The notes below the pieces were generated by a model. It was not told where the DNA came from, did no database searches, and saw only the letters and a list, made by a program, of their open reading frames with translations. Below, in pieces: positions 49,407 through 57,537 of a stretch of 64,000 nucleotides of DNA (within the stretch, counting starts at the first letter, position 1; each line of letters opens with the position of its first letter). The position numbers were made by a program, and so were the translations under genes. The stretch spans positions 62,001 through 126,000 of the forward strand of contig JBAOIN010000003.1 of assembly GCA_037045455.1 (NCBI GenBank), in the 5' to 3' direction. Source of the DNA: JADKAV01 sp037045455. GTDB lineage: Bacteria; Actinomycetota; Actinomycetes; S36-B12; UBA10799.

Positions 49407-49919
49407 ATGAAGGCTCTCTTCGCTGCCCTCGCGCTCATCGCTTCGCTGCTGGTGACTGCCCCCGCCCAAGCCGACATCACGTACTCAGGGTGCGCGAATC
49501 CCACCTACAAGAAGACGGTCAAATTCAAGAAGGCCTTCCGCTACAGCGTCGAGCAGCCCGCGATCGCCTGTGCCGAGCACTTCGACGGCGGCGCGTCGTG
49601 CCAGATGCTGAGCAGCTATGACTCGATGGCGAGCAAGGTCACTATCGAGGTGGGCAAGGACACGCGCAGCGCCCGGGCGTGGGACGACGCCTACCCCGTG
49701 ATGCAGCCGATCATGACCGGCTGCACCGAGGTCACCACCGGGGCGACTTCGCCGTACGTCACCGTGAACTACAAGGGCTGGTTCATCGTGGAGATCAAGC
49801 GCAAGAGCTACATCGCGCGGCCCGGATTGCAGGTCCGGTTCAACGGCATGACCACCGGCGACGGGATCGTGTCCTTCAAGCGCACCGGGCACTGGGACTT
49901 CAAGCGGTTAAAGCAGTAG
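49407..49919 (+). CDS. secreted protein, unknown
   Basis: A 170-residue exported protein: signal peptide ALFAALALIASLLVTAPAQA, then a mature domain with four Cys (SGCANP, IACAEH, ASCQML, TGCTEV) and a C-terminal beta-rich part (KGWFIVEIKRKSY). No enzymatic motif. ATG 49407. Its last 20 bases overlap the end of the convergent F420-type oxidoreductase gene. Confidence 0.7.
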   Translation: MKALFAALALIASLLVTAPAQADITYSGCANPTYKKTVKFKKAFRYSVEQPAIACAEHFDGGASCQMLSSYDSMASKVTIEVGKDTRSARAWDDAYPVMQPIMTGCTEVTTGATSPYVTVNYKGWFIVEIKRKSYIARPGLQVRFNGMTTGDGIVSFKRTGHWDFKRLKQ

Positions 49920-50928
49920 CAAGAGCCTCCAACAGCCGCGGCCGGTCGCCGAATGGGAGGGCGATGAGGGTGTCGACCCCGCAGTCCACATACGCCGCGA
50001 GCTTGTCGCCCAGCGTGTCCGGAGTTGCGGCGATCGAGGCTAGGTCGATCACCTCGGGCGTCAGGCTGGCGGCCGCCCCGAACCGGTCGCCGGAGAGGAA
50101 CGCGTCCTGGCAGGCGGTGGCCACGTCTCCCAGGCCGTACCGTGTCGCAAGGTCGACGTAGAAGTTCTTGCCCTTGGCGCCCATCGCCCCGAAGTAGAAC
50201 GTCAGGATCGGCCGCAGCAGATCTCGCGCGGCCGCTTCGGTATCGGCCATGGCGACCGGCACCGTTGGGGCGATGGTGACGTCGGCTCGCGACCGCCCGG
50301 CCTTGGCTATCCCTTCCAGCAGTGGCGCGTTGAGGCTCTCGGCGTGCTGCGGACTGTAGAACGCGGGCAGCCAGCCGTCGGCGATCATCCCTGCCTGGCG
50401 CACCGTCTTCTCGCCCATGACCCCCAGGTAGATCGGGATCCGGTCCTGCACCGGCTGACCGATCATGCGCAGGGGCTTGCCCAGGCCCATGCCTTTCTGC
50501 GCGGGCAGTTGCCAGTGCTTGCCGTCGTAGGAGACCTTCTCGCGTGCCAACGCCATCCGCACGATCTCGATGTACTCCTTCGTGCGGCCCAGAGGTGCCT
50601 CGAACGGCACGCCGTACCAGCCTTCAGAGACCTGGGGTCCGGACAGTCCGAGGCCCAGAATTGCGCGCCCGGCGGAGAGCTGGTCCACCGTCGAGATCGC
50701 CGAGGCGGTTGTGGTGGGCTGGCGCGCCGGGATCTGCATGATGGCCGCGCCGAGCCTTACGTTCTGCGTCGTGCGGGCTAGCGCACCGAGGACAACGCCG
50801 GCGTCCTGCCCCCACGTTTCGGCCACCCAGACGCTGTGGAATCCGAGCTCGTCAGCGCGCTGGCCCAGGTGGAGTTGTTCGTCGAGCGCGATCCAGGGTG
50901 AGTAGGCCAGATAGATGCCGATGTCCAT
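49900..50928 (-). CDS. LLM-class F420-dependent oxidoreductase
   Basis: A 342-residue TIM-barrel luciferase-like monooxygenase/F420 reductase: IGIYLAYSPWIALDEQLHLGQRADELGF, VWVAETWGQDAG, RLGAAIMQIPARQP and LGLGLSGPQVSEGW are typical of the actinobacterial F420 subgroup. It would reduce or oxidise a substrate using F420. No neighbouring pathway identifies it. ATG 50928. Confidence 0.85.
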   Translation of the reverse strand: MDIGIYLAYSPWIALDEQLHLGQRADELGFHSVWVAETWGQDAGVVLGALARTTQNVRLGAAIMQIPARQPTTTASAISTVDQLSAGRAILGLGLSGPQVSEGWYGVPFEAPLGRTKEYIEIVRMALAREKVSYDGKHWQLPAQKGMGLGKPLRMIGQPVQDRIPIYLGVMGEKTVRQAGMIADGWLPAFYSPQHAESLNAPLLEGIAKAGRSRADVTIAPTVPVAMADTEAAARDLLRPILTFYFGAMGAKGKNFYVDLATRYGLGDVATACQDAFLSGDRFGAAASLTPEVIDLASIAATPDTLGDKLAAYVDCGVDTLIALPFGDRPRLLEALATALTA

Positions 50929-51084
50929 GGTTTGAGTCTGGCACCGGCGCGATCAGGCGATCAGGGGAGCCACACGCAGGATCGGCTCGGGTGATACTAC
51001 CCGGGCGCAGCTCCATAGCCCGTGGTGGACGCCAGCCTCGTCCACGCGCTGGACGGAATCAACAGGCGGAATCTGATCGACAAA

Positions 51085-51113
51085 GTGATGCGTGATGCGT
51101 GATGTACCATCAC
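51085..51113. promoter_or_regulatory. operator-like repeats before the toxin-antitoxin pair
   Basis: GTGATGC is repeated three times in tandem (51085, 51092, 51099), and the last copy forms a perfect inverted repeat GTGATG/CATCAC (51099-51104, 51108-51113) around TAC. It sits four bases before the antitoxin start, the usual place for antitoxin self-repression. Confidence 0.65.
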
Positions 51114-51116
51114 GGT

Positions 51117-51338
51117 GTGCGTACGACCCTCAACGTTGATGACGATGTCCTTCTGGCAGCCAAGCAGCGTGCTGCCCTCGACGGGTCCTCGGTGGGGGAG
51201 GCGCTGTCGGCTCTTGCCCGCGCGGGACTGCGCACGGCCAAGCCTGGAGCGCATCGCAACGGCGTGCCTCTGATTCCCAACGCAGAGCGGACCGTGACTG
51301 CTGATGTGGTCCAGGAGTTGCTGGACGAGTCGCCGTGA
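51117..51338 (+). CDS. ribbon-helix-helix antitoxin, VapB-type
   Basis: A 73-residue protein starting VRTTLNVDDDVLLAAKQRAA, the beta-strand plus helix of ribbon-helix-helix DNA-binding antitoxins, with GSSVGEALSALARAGL as the second helix. The C-terminal half would wrap the toxin. GTG 51117; upstream in-frame starts at 51099 and 51102 lie inside the operator repeats. The stop overlaps the toxin start (GTGA). Confidence 0.82.
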   Translation: MRTTLNVDDDVLLAAKQRAALDGSSVGEALSALARAGLRTAKPGAHRNGVPLIPNAERTVTADVVQELLDESP

Positions 51339-51772
51339 CTGCGCTGCTCGACGTGAACGTCCTAATTGCTCTGCTGGACCCCGGTCACGTTTTTCACGAT
51401 GTCGCACATGAATGGTTCGGGGCGCGAGAGACCGCGTGGGCAACGTGTCCGCTGACCGAGAACGGCGCCGTCCGGGTGATCAGCCACCCCCGCTATCCCA
51501 ACACGACCGGCGCTGCCTCTGCAGCTGCCGACATCATGACCGAGCTCTGCGCGTTGCCAGGGCATGTTTTCTGGCCGGACTCTGTGAGCCTGCTGGATTC
51601 CGAGTTGGTCAACACCAACCGGCTGACCGCGTCGAAGCAAGTCACGGATTCCTACCTTCTGGCTCTGGCCGTTGCGAACTCCGGTCGTTTAGCCACATTC
51701 GACAAGAGGCTTCCTACATCCGCGATCACCGGCGGCGAGGCAGCCGTGCTCGTGCTGGGCGGACCGGGCTAG
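51335..51772 (+). CDS. PIN-domain toxin, VapC-type
   Basis: A 145-residue PIN ribonuclease: TALLDVNVLIALLD provides the first Asp, LTENGAVRVI the Glu, QVTDSYLLALAVANSGRLATFDKR the two further Asp. All four acidic active-site positions are present, so the toxin looks intact. The VapC family cleaves tRNA or rRNA; specificity unknown. GTG start overlaps the antitoxin stop. Confidence 0.85.
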   Translation: MTALLDVNVLIALLDPGHVFHDVAHEWFGARETAWATCPLTENGAVRVISHPRYPNTTGAASAAADIMTELCALPGHVFWPDSVSLLDSELVNTNRLTASKQVTDSYLLALAVANSGRLATFDKRLPTSAITGGEAAVLVLGGPG

Positions 51773-51890
51773 CTGAGGTCGCACCCGACGCAACCGTGCC
51801 TGGGCTGGCCCCGGTTGCTGTACTCCGAAGCTGCGGACGACTCCGTGGGTGCTCACTGACCGCACTGGCGTCCAGGAGGACAATGTCAGC

Positions 51891-52919
51891 GTGCGACATG
51901 CAGTCGAGGGCTCGGGGTCTGGAGAAGCGCTGGGGACCTATCGGGCCGTCGCCGTCACCAGGCGCGGGGGTCCTGAGGTGCTCCGGGTCGTCGAGCGCGA
52001 CCTGCGGCAACCCGACCGGGATGAGGTGCGGATCAAGGTGCTCGCGGCCTCGGTCAGCGCACCCGATGTGCAGGCCCGCTACGGGCACTCGCCGTTCCGG
52101 GCGCGGATCCCGTTCATCCCGGGTTACAGCGTGATCGGCGATGTAGACGCCGTCGGCTCACGTGTCACCGCTGTTGCGCAGGGTGATCGGGTCGCCGCCC
52201 TGACCATCTACGGTGGCTACGCCGAATTCGCCTATGTCCGCGCTGACCGCCTGATCCCGGTCCCCGCCGGGTTGGACCCAGCCGAAGCCGTCCCATTGAT
52301 CCTCAACTACCTGGTGGCCTACCAGGTGCTGCATCGCGCCGCTCGGGTGTCCAATGGCGACAAGGTCCTGCTCATCGGGGCCAGCGGCGGCATCGGGACC
52401 GCGTTGTTGCAGTTGGGCCGACTGGCAGGGTTGCGCATGTACGGTCTGGCCTCCTCCAGCAAGCATCCCGTGCTCAGGGAGTACGGGGCTGTCCCTATCG
52501 ACTACCGCTCGCAGGACTTCATCGACGTCATCCGGCGAGCCGAGCCAGCTGGTTTGGATGTGATCGTCGACGGAGTCGTGGCGCGGGAGTACCGACGCGC
52601 CTGCGCGCTGCTGCGAAGGGGAGGCATGTGGGTCGGTTACGGCAACCCGTTGAGCTTCACCGAGATGCTCGGGCTGCTCGGATGGGTCGCCCGTGCCAAC
52701 CTGGCCCCTGGGCGTACCGCGAAGCTGTACAGCACGGGCAAGTCCTACCTCAATCGCCGACCGTTCGAGCAGGACTGGGCGACCCTGTTCACGCTGTTGC
52801 AGAACGGCGCTATCACCCCGATCATTCCCGCCCGATACCCCCTACTCGCAGCGGCCGAAGCCAATGCTTTGTTCGAGACCGGCCAGGTGGTGGGCAACAT
52901 CGTCCTCGAAGCATCGTGA
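51891..52919 (+). CDS. zinc-free quinone oxidoreductase-like MDR protein
   Basis: A 342-residue medium-chain dehydrogenase/reductase: RRGGPEVLRVVE, PFIPGYSVIGDVDAVG, GDRVAALTIYGGYAEF and the NADPH motif VLLIGASGGIGTALLQLG. No zinc ligands are visible, which points to the quinone oxidoreductase/enoyl reductase group. GTG 51891 is preferred because AGGAGG precedes it; the frame is open from 51849. Follows the toxin gene but has no evident functional link. Confidence 0.83.
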   Translation: MRHAVEGSGSGEALGTYRAVAVTRRGGPEVLRVVERDLRQPDRDEVRIKVLAASVSAPDVQARYGHSPFRARIPFIPGYSVIGDVDAVGSRVTAVAQGDRVAALTIYGGYAEFAYVRADRLIPVPAGLDPAEAVPLILNYLVAYQVLHRAARVSNGDKVLLIGASGGIGTALLQLGRLAGLRMYGLASSSKHPVLREYGAVPIDYRSQDFIDVIRRAEPAGLDVIVDGVVAREYRRACALLRRGGMWVGYGNPLSFTEMLGLLGWVARANLAPGRTAKLYSTGKSYLNRRPFEQDWATLFTLLQNGAITPIIPARYPLLAAAEANALFETGQVVGNIVLEAS

Positions 52920-53025
52920 ACAGCGATTCTGGACCTGGATCACCGCGTTCGGACAACGCATCCATTCGTGAGTGGCGTCTGTCGCCGGGCTGGCGAGAAG
53001 CACGATGCCTTGCATTCCCACCCAG

Positions 53026-53098
53026 CGCGCCCGGAGGGATTCGAACCCCCAACCGACCGGGTAGAAACCGGTTGCTCTATCCGTTGAGCTACGGGCGC
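53026..53098 (-). tRNA. tRNA-Arg (TCT anticodon)
   Basis: On the minus strand: acceptor GCGCCCG with CGGGCGC, D-arm GCTCAACGGATAGAGC, anticodon loop TTTCTAC (anticodon TCT), T-arm GGGGGTTCGAATCCCTC, discriminator G. CCA is not encoded. It decodes AGA, rare in such GC-rich genomes. The HNH gene of the 13E12 group lies 62 bases away. Confidence 0.93.
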
Positions 53099-53159
53099 TA
53101 ACTAGTCTCCATTCTGCCGCTCAGTTCTTGGGGGACTGGGATCGAGGTGACGTTGGTGT

Positions 53160-54281
53160 TCATGGCAACCCGCTGCCCGTGGTGCCTATGGGTCTTCGAG
53201 TTCGCTGCGGTATTGGTGGCCGCGGGGGCTGGTCCAGGTCAGTGATGCCGTCGGGGTTGCGGCGTACTTGCCAGGCGGTGTGGGTTTTGAGTCTGTGGTG
53301 ATACCGACACAGGCAGTGCAGGTTGCAGGCGCAGGTCGGGCCGTGCGGGTATTCGATGGTGTGGTCGAGGTCGCAGTGCATGGCGGCGCGGCGGCAGCCT
53401 TTGAAGCGGCAGTGCCGGTCACGGGCTTTGACGTATTTGACCAGGGCCACGGTGGGGGCGTAGGACAGCGTCGGGGCGGGCACCTCGAGGTTGATGCGGG
53501 GTGCCCCGTCGCACAGCTGCTCGGCATGCAGCGGGCTTAGGGGTCCGTGGCCGGCCAGTTCCGGGCCGCCCGGGGTGATGATGACCTGGACGGGGATCGG
53601 GTCGGCAGGCGCCAGGCCGGTCAGTCTCTGAACCAGTAGGTCGGCGCGGGCGGCGTCCACGGACCCTTCGTGATTGGCGACGCCGTGCTTCAGGGACAGC
53701 AGGCAGGCTTGGGCTTCTTCGGCGGTGAGGTAGGCGCCGAGGGTGGCCATGCCGTCGGATTCGGGTTGCACCCAGACCCGGCGCTGTTTCTTGGCTTTCT
53801 TGCGGCGTTTCTCGGCGGCGTCCGGGTTGAGTTTGGCGATGCGCCCGGCCAGCCACGCTTTGAGTTGGGCGCGGGTGTGGGTCTGGGCGTAGGCGATGGC
53901 ACGCTCGGCAAGCTGCACCCGGTCTGCGGGTGGGAGTTCGCAGGTGCCGTGGGCGATCTCAACGGCTTTGGGCAGGTCGATCTCACCCAGCCGTAGCGCA
54001 TCCAGCACGTCGGGCAAGTCGTCGTGCAGTTCGTGGGCCAGGTCCACCCGGCGGGTGGCGGTCCACGCGGTCCAGGTCAGCGCGCAGGCCACCTCGGCCG
54101 GCACCGGATCAACGAGCTGCCCGTAGGGGTCGAACCCGGCCGGCTCCTGCTCGGACAGGTCATGGATGGCTTCCAACTGCCGGGCATCAGCCCACGCCTT
54201 GACCGTCTCGGCCGCCCGGACGAGCTCCAGCGGATCCCCGGCCGGGGATTCCAGGAGAGTCAGTGCGCGGGGAAGGTCCAT
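53160..54281 (-). CDS. 13E12-repeat/DUF222 protein with HNH endonuclease domain
   Basis: A 373-residue protein of the 13E12 repeat group, common and multicopy in actinobacteria. The long helical DUF222 part (about 1-260) includes WTAWTATRRVDLAHEL and a basic KRRKKAKKQRR stretch. The C-terminal HNH domain has paired CxxC-type Cys, RHCRFKGCRRAAMHCDLDHTIEYPHG, and CLCRYHHRLKTH. These proteins are linked with mobile elements in mycobacteria. Location beside tRNA-Arg suits an integrated element, though no integrase is present. Confidence 0.88.
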   Translation of the reverse strand: MDLPRALTLLESPAGDPLELVRAAETVKAWADARQLEAIHDLSEQEPAGFDPYGQLVDPVPAEVACALTWTAWTATRRVDLAHELHDDLPDVLDALRLGEIDLPKAVEIAHGTCELPPADRVQLAERAIAYAQTHTRAQLKAWLAGRIAKLNPDAAEKRRKKAKKQRRVWVQPESDGMATLGAYLTAEEAQACLLSLKHGVANHEGSVDAARADLLVQRLTGLAPADPIPVQVIITPGGPELAGHGPLSPLHAEQLCDGAPRINLEVPAPTLSYAPTVALVKYVKARDRHCRFKGCRRAAMHCDLDHTIEYPHGPTCACNLHCLCRYHHRLKTHTAWQVRRNPDGITDLDQPPRPPIPQRTRRPIGTTGSGLP

Positions 54282-54306
54282 ACCTAGAGACTAGAACGCA
54301 CGTACG

Positions 54307-54356
54307 ACAAACACACGCAAACACGCACAAACGAATGCAAACGTCATGTAAACGCA
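54307..54356. repeat. five (A/T)AAAC units with an exact 10-base period
   Basis: ACAAACACAC, GCAAACACGC, ACAAACGAAT, GCAAACGTCA, TGTAAACGCA lie end to end at 54307, 54317, 54327, 54337 and 54347. Four of five contain CAAAC, the fifth TAAAC, all in register. It occupies the divergent gap between the HNH gene and the beta-lactamase-like gene, bounded by CTAGAGACTAG and TAGACTAG. Confidence 0.75.
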
Positions 54357-54374
54357 ATAGACTAGGCTCGCCTG

Positions 54375-55499
54375 ATGCGCGCACTCATCGTGGGATTGAC
54401 CATCTGCCTGGCGGCCTGCAGCGCCGCTGACTCCCAGTCCCCAAGCAGCCCGCCACAACTGCCGGCCGAGACTACTCAGGCCATAGAGACTCAACTCACC
54501 AAGACGATGCAACGCAACAACGTTCCGGGTGCAGTTGTCGAGGTCTGCGCCCCTGGTTACCAGGACTGGGGCGCGGCGCAGGGAGTGGCGAACCTGGAGA
54601 CCAAGGCCCCGATGACCACAGACGCCGTCTGGCCGATTCGCAGCGTCACGAAGTCCGTCACGGTCACTCTTATCCTGCAGCTGGTCGAGCAGGGCAAGAT
54701 CAGCCTTGATGACACGATCAATACGTGGGTGAAGGGTGTGCCGAATGGCGACAGCATCACTTTGCGGCAACTCGCGGACATGAGCAGCGGCGTCCCCGAG
54801 TACACGACCCAGGCCTGGATCGAGGACTACATCAAGGACCCCGCCGCGCCGTTCACGACGCAGGAACTCATCGACTACGCCATTGCCGAGCCGGCTCAGT
54901 TCGCGCCAGGCGCACGCAAGGTCTACACGAACACCAACACGCTGCTCCTCGGTCAGGTCGTGGAAGAGGTCTACGGTCAGCCCTTCGGTGAGGTCGTGCA
55001 GCAGCAGATCATCGAACCGCTGGGACTGACGAACACGCAATACGAGACCGAGGTCAACGACTGGAGCGGGCCCACCGGCTACCAGCCGGGCGACAACGGT
55101 CTGGAGCCCCAAGACAACAACTTCACGGTGCTAGGACCGGCCGGTGCGATGACCTCAACCCTGCAAGATCTCTGCAAGTGGGGTGATGCGCTCGGCTCGG
55201 GTTCACTGCTGAAGCCTGAAACGCAGGCGGCCAGAGTGCAGGGCAAGCCCCTGGAGAAAGGCCCGGAGTACGACTTCTACGGTCAAGGCATCGGCGGGCT
55301 CAACGGCTGGATCGGTCACACGGGCGAGGGTTTCGGCCATACCCTGCTCGTCATGCACAGCCCGACCAGCGGGTCGACTGCTGTGGTCGCGATGAACGTC
55401 TCCGGCACCGGCAAGCACGTCCCGACGCGCTACTTCAGGAAGATTGCGCCAGTGCTGGACTCGATTCCGCCAGCGGCGTCGGCTTCACCTTCCGGCTGA
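54375..55499 (+). CDS. serine hydrolase lipoprotein, beta-lactamase/DD-peptidase (class C-like)
   Basis: A 374-residue protein of the beta-lactamase superfamily. Signal peptide with lipobox LAACS anchors it to the membrane. SVTKS is the SxxK motif (nucleophile Ser), YTNTN the YxN motif, and HTGEG the third motif in place of KTG, as in many serine hydrolases of this group. Likely a DD-peptidase or esterase rather than a drug-resistance enzyme. ATG 54375. Its 3' end overlaps the convergent membrane-protein gene by about 65 bases. Confidence 0.85.
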   Translation: MRALIVGLTICLAACSAADSQSPSSPPQLPAETTQAIETQLTKTMQRNNVPGAVVEVCAPGYQDWGAAQGVANLETKAPMTTDAVWPIRSVTKSVTVTLILQLVEQGKISLDDTINTWVKGVPNGDSITLRQLADMSSGVPEYTTQAWIEDYIKDPAAPFTTQELIDYAIAEPAQFAPGARKVYTNTNTLLLGQVVEEVYGQPFGEVVQQQIIEPLGLTNTQYETEVNDWSGPTGYQPGDNGLEPQDNNFTVLGPAGAMTSTLQDLCKWGDALGSGSLLKPETQAARVQGKPLEKGPEYDFYGQGIGGLNGWIGHTGEGFGHTLLVMHSPTSGSTAVVAMNVSGTGKHVPTRYFRKIAPVLDSIPPAASASPSG

Positions 55500-56217
55500 G
55501 CGTGCGGTCGAGCCCCAGGAACATGAAGCCGAAAGCCAGGCCGAGGATCACGATCATCACGATGTTCACGGCAACCCCTGCGTAACCGCCGAGGTCGACT
55601 CCGGGCACCAGCGGCGAGGGGTCGTTCACGTCGATGAACGGATACGGGTACCAGTGCTGCGGCTCGCCCAGGACAACCGCGGGCGCTTCGGGCGGCGGCT
55701 GCAGCGTGAGCAGCCCGCGCAGCAACGTGTAGACCAGCCAGATCACCGGGATCGTCAGCATGGTGAAGACCTCGCTCCGGCTGAACCGTGGCCGCGGCCC
55801 GAACAGCAGGAAGCCCAGGAACGTCGCCCAGGGAACGATGTAATGGAAGCCGAGGTTGGTGTACACACCCAGGCCGACCGGATGGTAGATGGGGGCAAGC
55901 ACGATGGCATACACCAATCCAGTGACCGTGATCATGACCAGACTCGTCATGCGGAACCAACGCCACATGTGCCCATCGCGCTGCGGATTGGCGACCAGCA
56001 TCCAGTTCGCGATGAACGTGACGATGTTGCTCCACACCGTGAAGTAGCTGAGGGTGAACCACAAGCCGTTCAGCGCGCCCCCATTGCCCTCTTGGGTCGC
56101 GGAGATGTAGCAGCTCAGCAGGAAGGCGCCGGTGCCGATGGCCGCCACGACGAGCCAGTAGATGCGGGCGATGCCGACCATGGCTCCCTGCGGCGTGACG
56201 GTGATCGTCTCACTCAT
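55435..56217 (-). CDS. Pr6Pr family membrane protein
   Basis: About 260 residues with six membrane helices: WLVVAAIGTGAFLLSCYI, LSYFTVWSNIVTFIANWML, LVMITVTGLVYAIVLAP, HYIVPWATFLGFLLFGPR, FTMLTIPVIWLVYTLLRG and VAVNIVMIVILGLAFGFMF. FTVWSNI and HYIVP are the hallmarks of the Pr6Pr/FAR-17a-like group. Function unknown. ATG 56217 (or 56226). Its C terminus overlaps the end of the convergent lipoprotein gene. Confidence 0.75.
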   Translation of the reverse strand: MSETITVTPQGAMVGIARIYWLVVAAIGTGAFLLSCYISATQEGNGGALNGLWFTLSYFTVWSNIVTFIANWMLVANPQRDGHMWRWFRMTSLVMITVTGLVYAIVLAPIYHPVGLGVYTNLGFHYIVPWATFLGFLLFGPRPRFSRSEVFTMLTIPVIWLVYTLLRGLLTLQPPPEAPAVVLGEPQHWYPYPFIDVNDPSPLVPGVDLGGYAGVAVNIVMIVILGLAFGFMFLGLDRTLSRKVKPTPLAESSPALAQSS

Positions 56218-56255
56218 GCGAGTCATGGTGACCTACGCGCAAGCTGCATGCACGG

Positions 56256-56999
56256 TCACGCAGAGGCAGCCTGCACCACCGTGAGGACCGACATCGCCAG
56301 CACCAGACAGGCGAACCCGATGCCAAGGTTGCGCGCGGACCACTTCCCGGCCCAGCGCGCAGCCACAGCGCTGGTGAGGATCACCGAAGCGGTGACGATG
56401 AGCGTCGCGCGTAGATCCAGAGCTTGGCCGGCGCGCGGGATCAGCGCGAAACCACAGTTGAGCGTGATCACCAACAGGGCGGTGGCCGCCGCTTCGTGCA
56501 TGGCCATCCCCAGGATGAGCGTGAGGGCTGGCACGACGAGGAAGCCACCGCCGACGCCGAAGAAGCCGGTGAACAGTCCGACGACGAAGGCCGTCGTCAC
56601 CACGACCGACAAAGGCCGCCGCGAGTGCGCCGTGGGTTCGGAACCACCACGCAGGGACGTCCGCAGCATCAGGCCTCCGGCCACGACGAGCACGAGCGCG
56701 AACCCCCAAAGCTGCACCTCGTCACGGGTGGCCAAGGCGAGCCAGGATCCGGCAATGGCACCCGCTGCCCCGAGGGCACTGAACAGCAAGCCCTCGCGCC
56801 AGGCCACCCGGCCAGCCCGCGCGTGATTCACCAGTCCGCCGAGCGCCCCGAGGCCGACGACGATCAGCGATGTCGTGCCTGCTTCGTCCGTGGGAACGCC
56901 AGCGGCGACCAGTAGGGGGATCGCAAGGATGCCGCCCCCGCCGCCGAACAGGCCCAGCGACAGCCCGAGGGCTACGCCGATGGCGACGAACAGGATCAG
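56256..56999 (-). CDS. TSUP family sulfite exporter (TauE/SafE-like), apparent CTG start
   Basis: A 247-residue membrane transporter with the two TSUP repeats (LSLGLFGGGGGILAIPLL and VVGLFTGFFGVGGGFLVVPAL). The family exports sulfite or sulfur oxyanions. The frame is open only from a CTG at 56999, which overlaps the rhodanese stop as CTGA; no ATG, GTG or TTG gives a full first repeat. Either CTG is used or a base is wrong. Its place downstream of rhodanese and a CxxC protein supports a sulfur-stress role. Confidence 0.82.
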   Translation of the reverse strand: MILFVAIGVALGLSLGLFGGGGGILAIPLLVAAGVPTDEAGTTSLIVVGLGALGGLVNHARAGRVAWREGLLFSALGAAGAIAGSWLALATRDEVQLWGFALVLVVAGGLMLRTSLRGGSEPTAHSRRPLSVVVTTAFVVGLFTGFFGVGGGFLVVPALTLILGMAMHEAAATALLVITLNCGFALIPRAGQALDLRATLIVTASVILTSAVAARWAGKWSARNLGIGFACLVLAMSVLTVVQAASA

Positions 57000-57349
57000 A
57001 CGACTCTGCCCGGGCGGCCCTTGCGGTCCAGGACCTGACCGTCCGCAGCCTGCCAGGCCCGCATCCCGCCCTTAAGGGTGAATGCCTGGTAGCCCTCCTT
57101 GCGCAGCAGGGAGGTCACACCACGGGCGCGAGCGCCCGACCGGCAGACGATGACCACGTCCCGGTCTTTGCGCAGGCGGTTCATGCGCGAGGACACTTGC
57201 GACACCGGGATGTGCACGGCTTGGGGTGCGTGGCCGGCATTCCATTCGCCGTTCTCGCGCACGTCGATCAGTTGAGCGCCGTCGCGTACCAAGTCCCGCG
57301 CCTGCGTGGCGGGCACCGACGGCACCGAGAACCGGGAGAACAATCCCAT
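56996..57349 (-). CDS. rhodanese-like domain protein
   Basis: A 117-residue single-domain sulfurtransferase: QLIDVRENGEWNAGHAPQAVHIP (CH2A), then the active-site loop VCRSGARA with the persulfide-forming Cys, and GYQAFTLKGGMRAW (CH2B). It carries sulfane sulfur between small thiols or proteins. ATG 57349 overlaps the stop of the upstream CxxC gene (TAATG), and its own stop overlaps the TSUP start, giving a tight three-gene unit. Confidence 0.9.
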   Translation of the reverse strand: MGLFSRFSVPSVPATQARDLVRDGAQLIDVRENGEWNAGHAPQAVHIPVSQVSSRMNRLRKDRDVVIVCRSGARARGVTSLLRKEGYQAFTLKGGMRAWQAADGQVLDRKGRPGRVV

Positions 57350-57465
57350 TAGCGGCAGGTGCAGCGCTGGTCAGTTGGGAATGCGGCGAGGACCTGTGCG
57401 GCGTGGTTGCCGCAGCCGGTCCAGGTGACCTTCTTGCACCGCGGGCACATGGCGGGACTGCACAT
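57349..57465 (-). CDS. small CxxC zinc-ribbon-like protein
   Basis: A 38-residue protein MCSPAMCPRCKKVTWTGCG followed by NHAAQVLAAFPTDQRCTCR. It has MCPRC and CTC pairs suited to zinc or persulfide binding. This tiny conserved form (often annotated only as hypothetical) is widespread in actinobacteria near rhodanese genes. TAA overlaps the rhodanese ATG. Start ATG 57465 lies 38 bases from the regulatory palindrome. Confidence 0.75.
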   Translation of the reverse strand: MCSPAMCPRCKKVTWTGCGNHAAQVLAAFPTDQRCTCR

Positions 57466-57502
57466 CGATGGTGCTCCTGTCTGTAGACTCAGTACTAGCA
57501 AT

Positions 57503-57519
57503 ATACCCCTAGGGGGTAC
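57503..57519. promoter_or_regulatory. CsoR/CstR-like operator between divergent genes
   Basis: ATACCCCTAGGGGGTAC is a near-perfect palindrome with the G/C tract and AT ends seen in operators of CsoR-family repressors (copper or persulfide sensing CstR). It lies in the 72-base gap between the CxxC-rhodanese-TSUP unit and the divergent carboxymuconolactone decarboxylase gene and could control both. No CsoR-family gene is in the window. Confidence 0.7.
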
Positions 57520-57537
57520 GAGAGACAAGGAGTGGGG

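Noticed and set aside
54375..55499. Antibiotic-resistance beta-lactamase
   Set aside because: The third motif is HTG rather than KTG and the overall form is that of a general serine hydrolase, so a resistance role is not supported.
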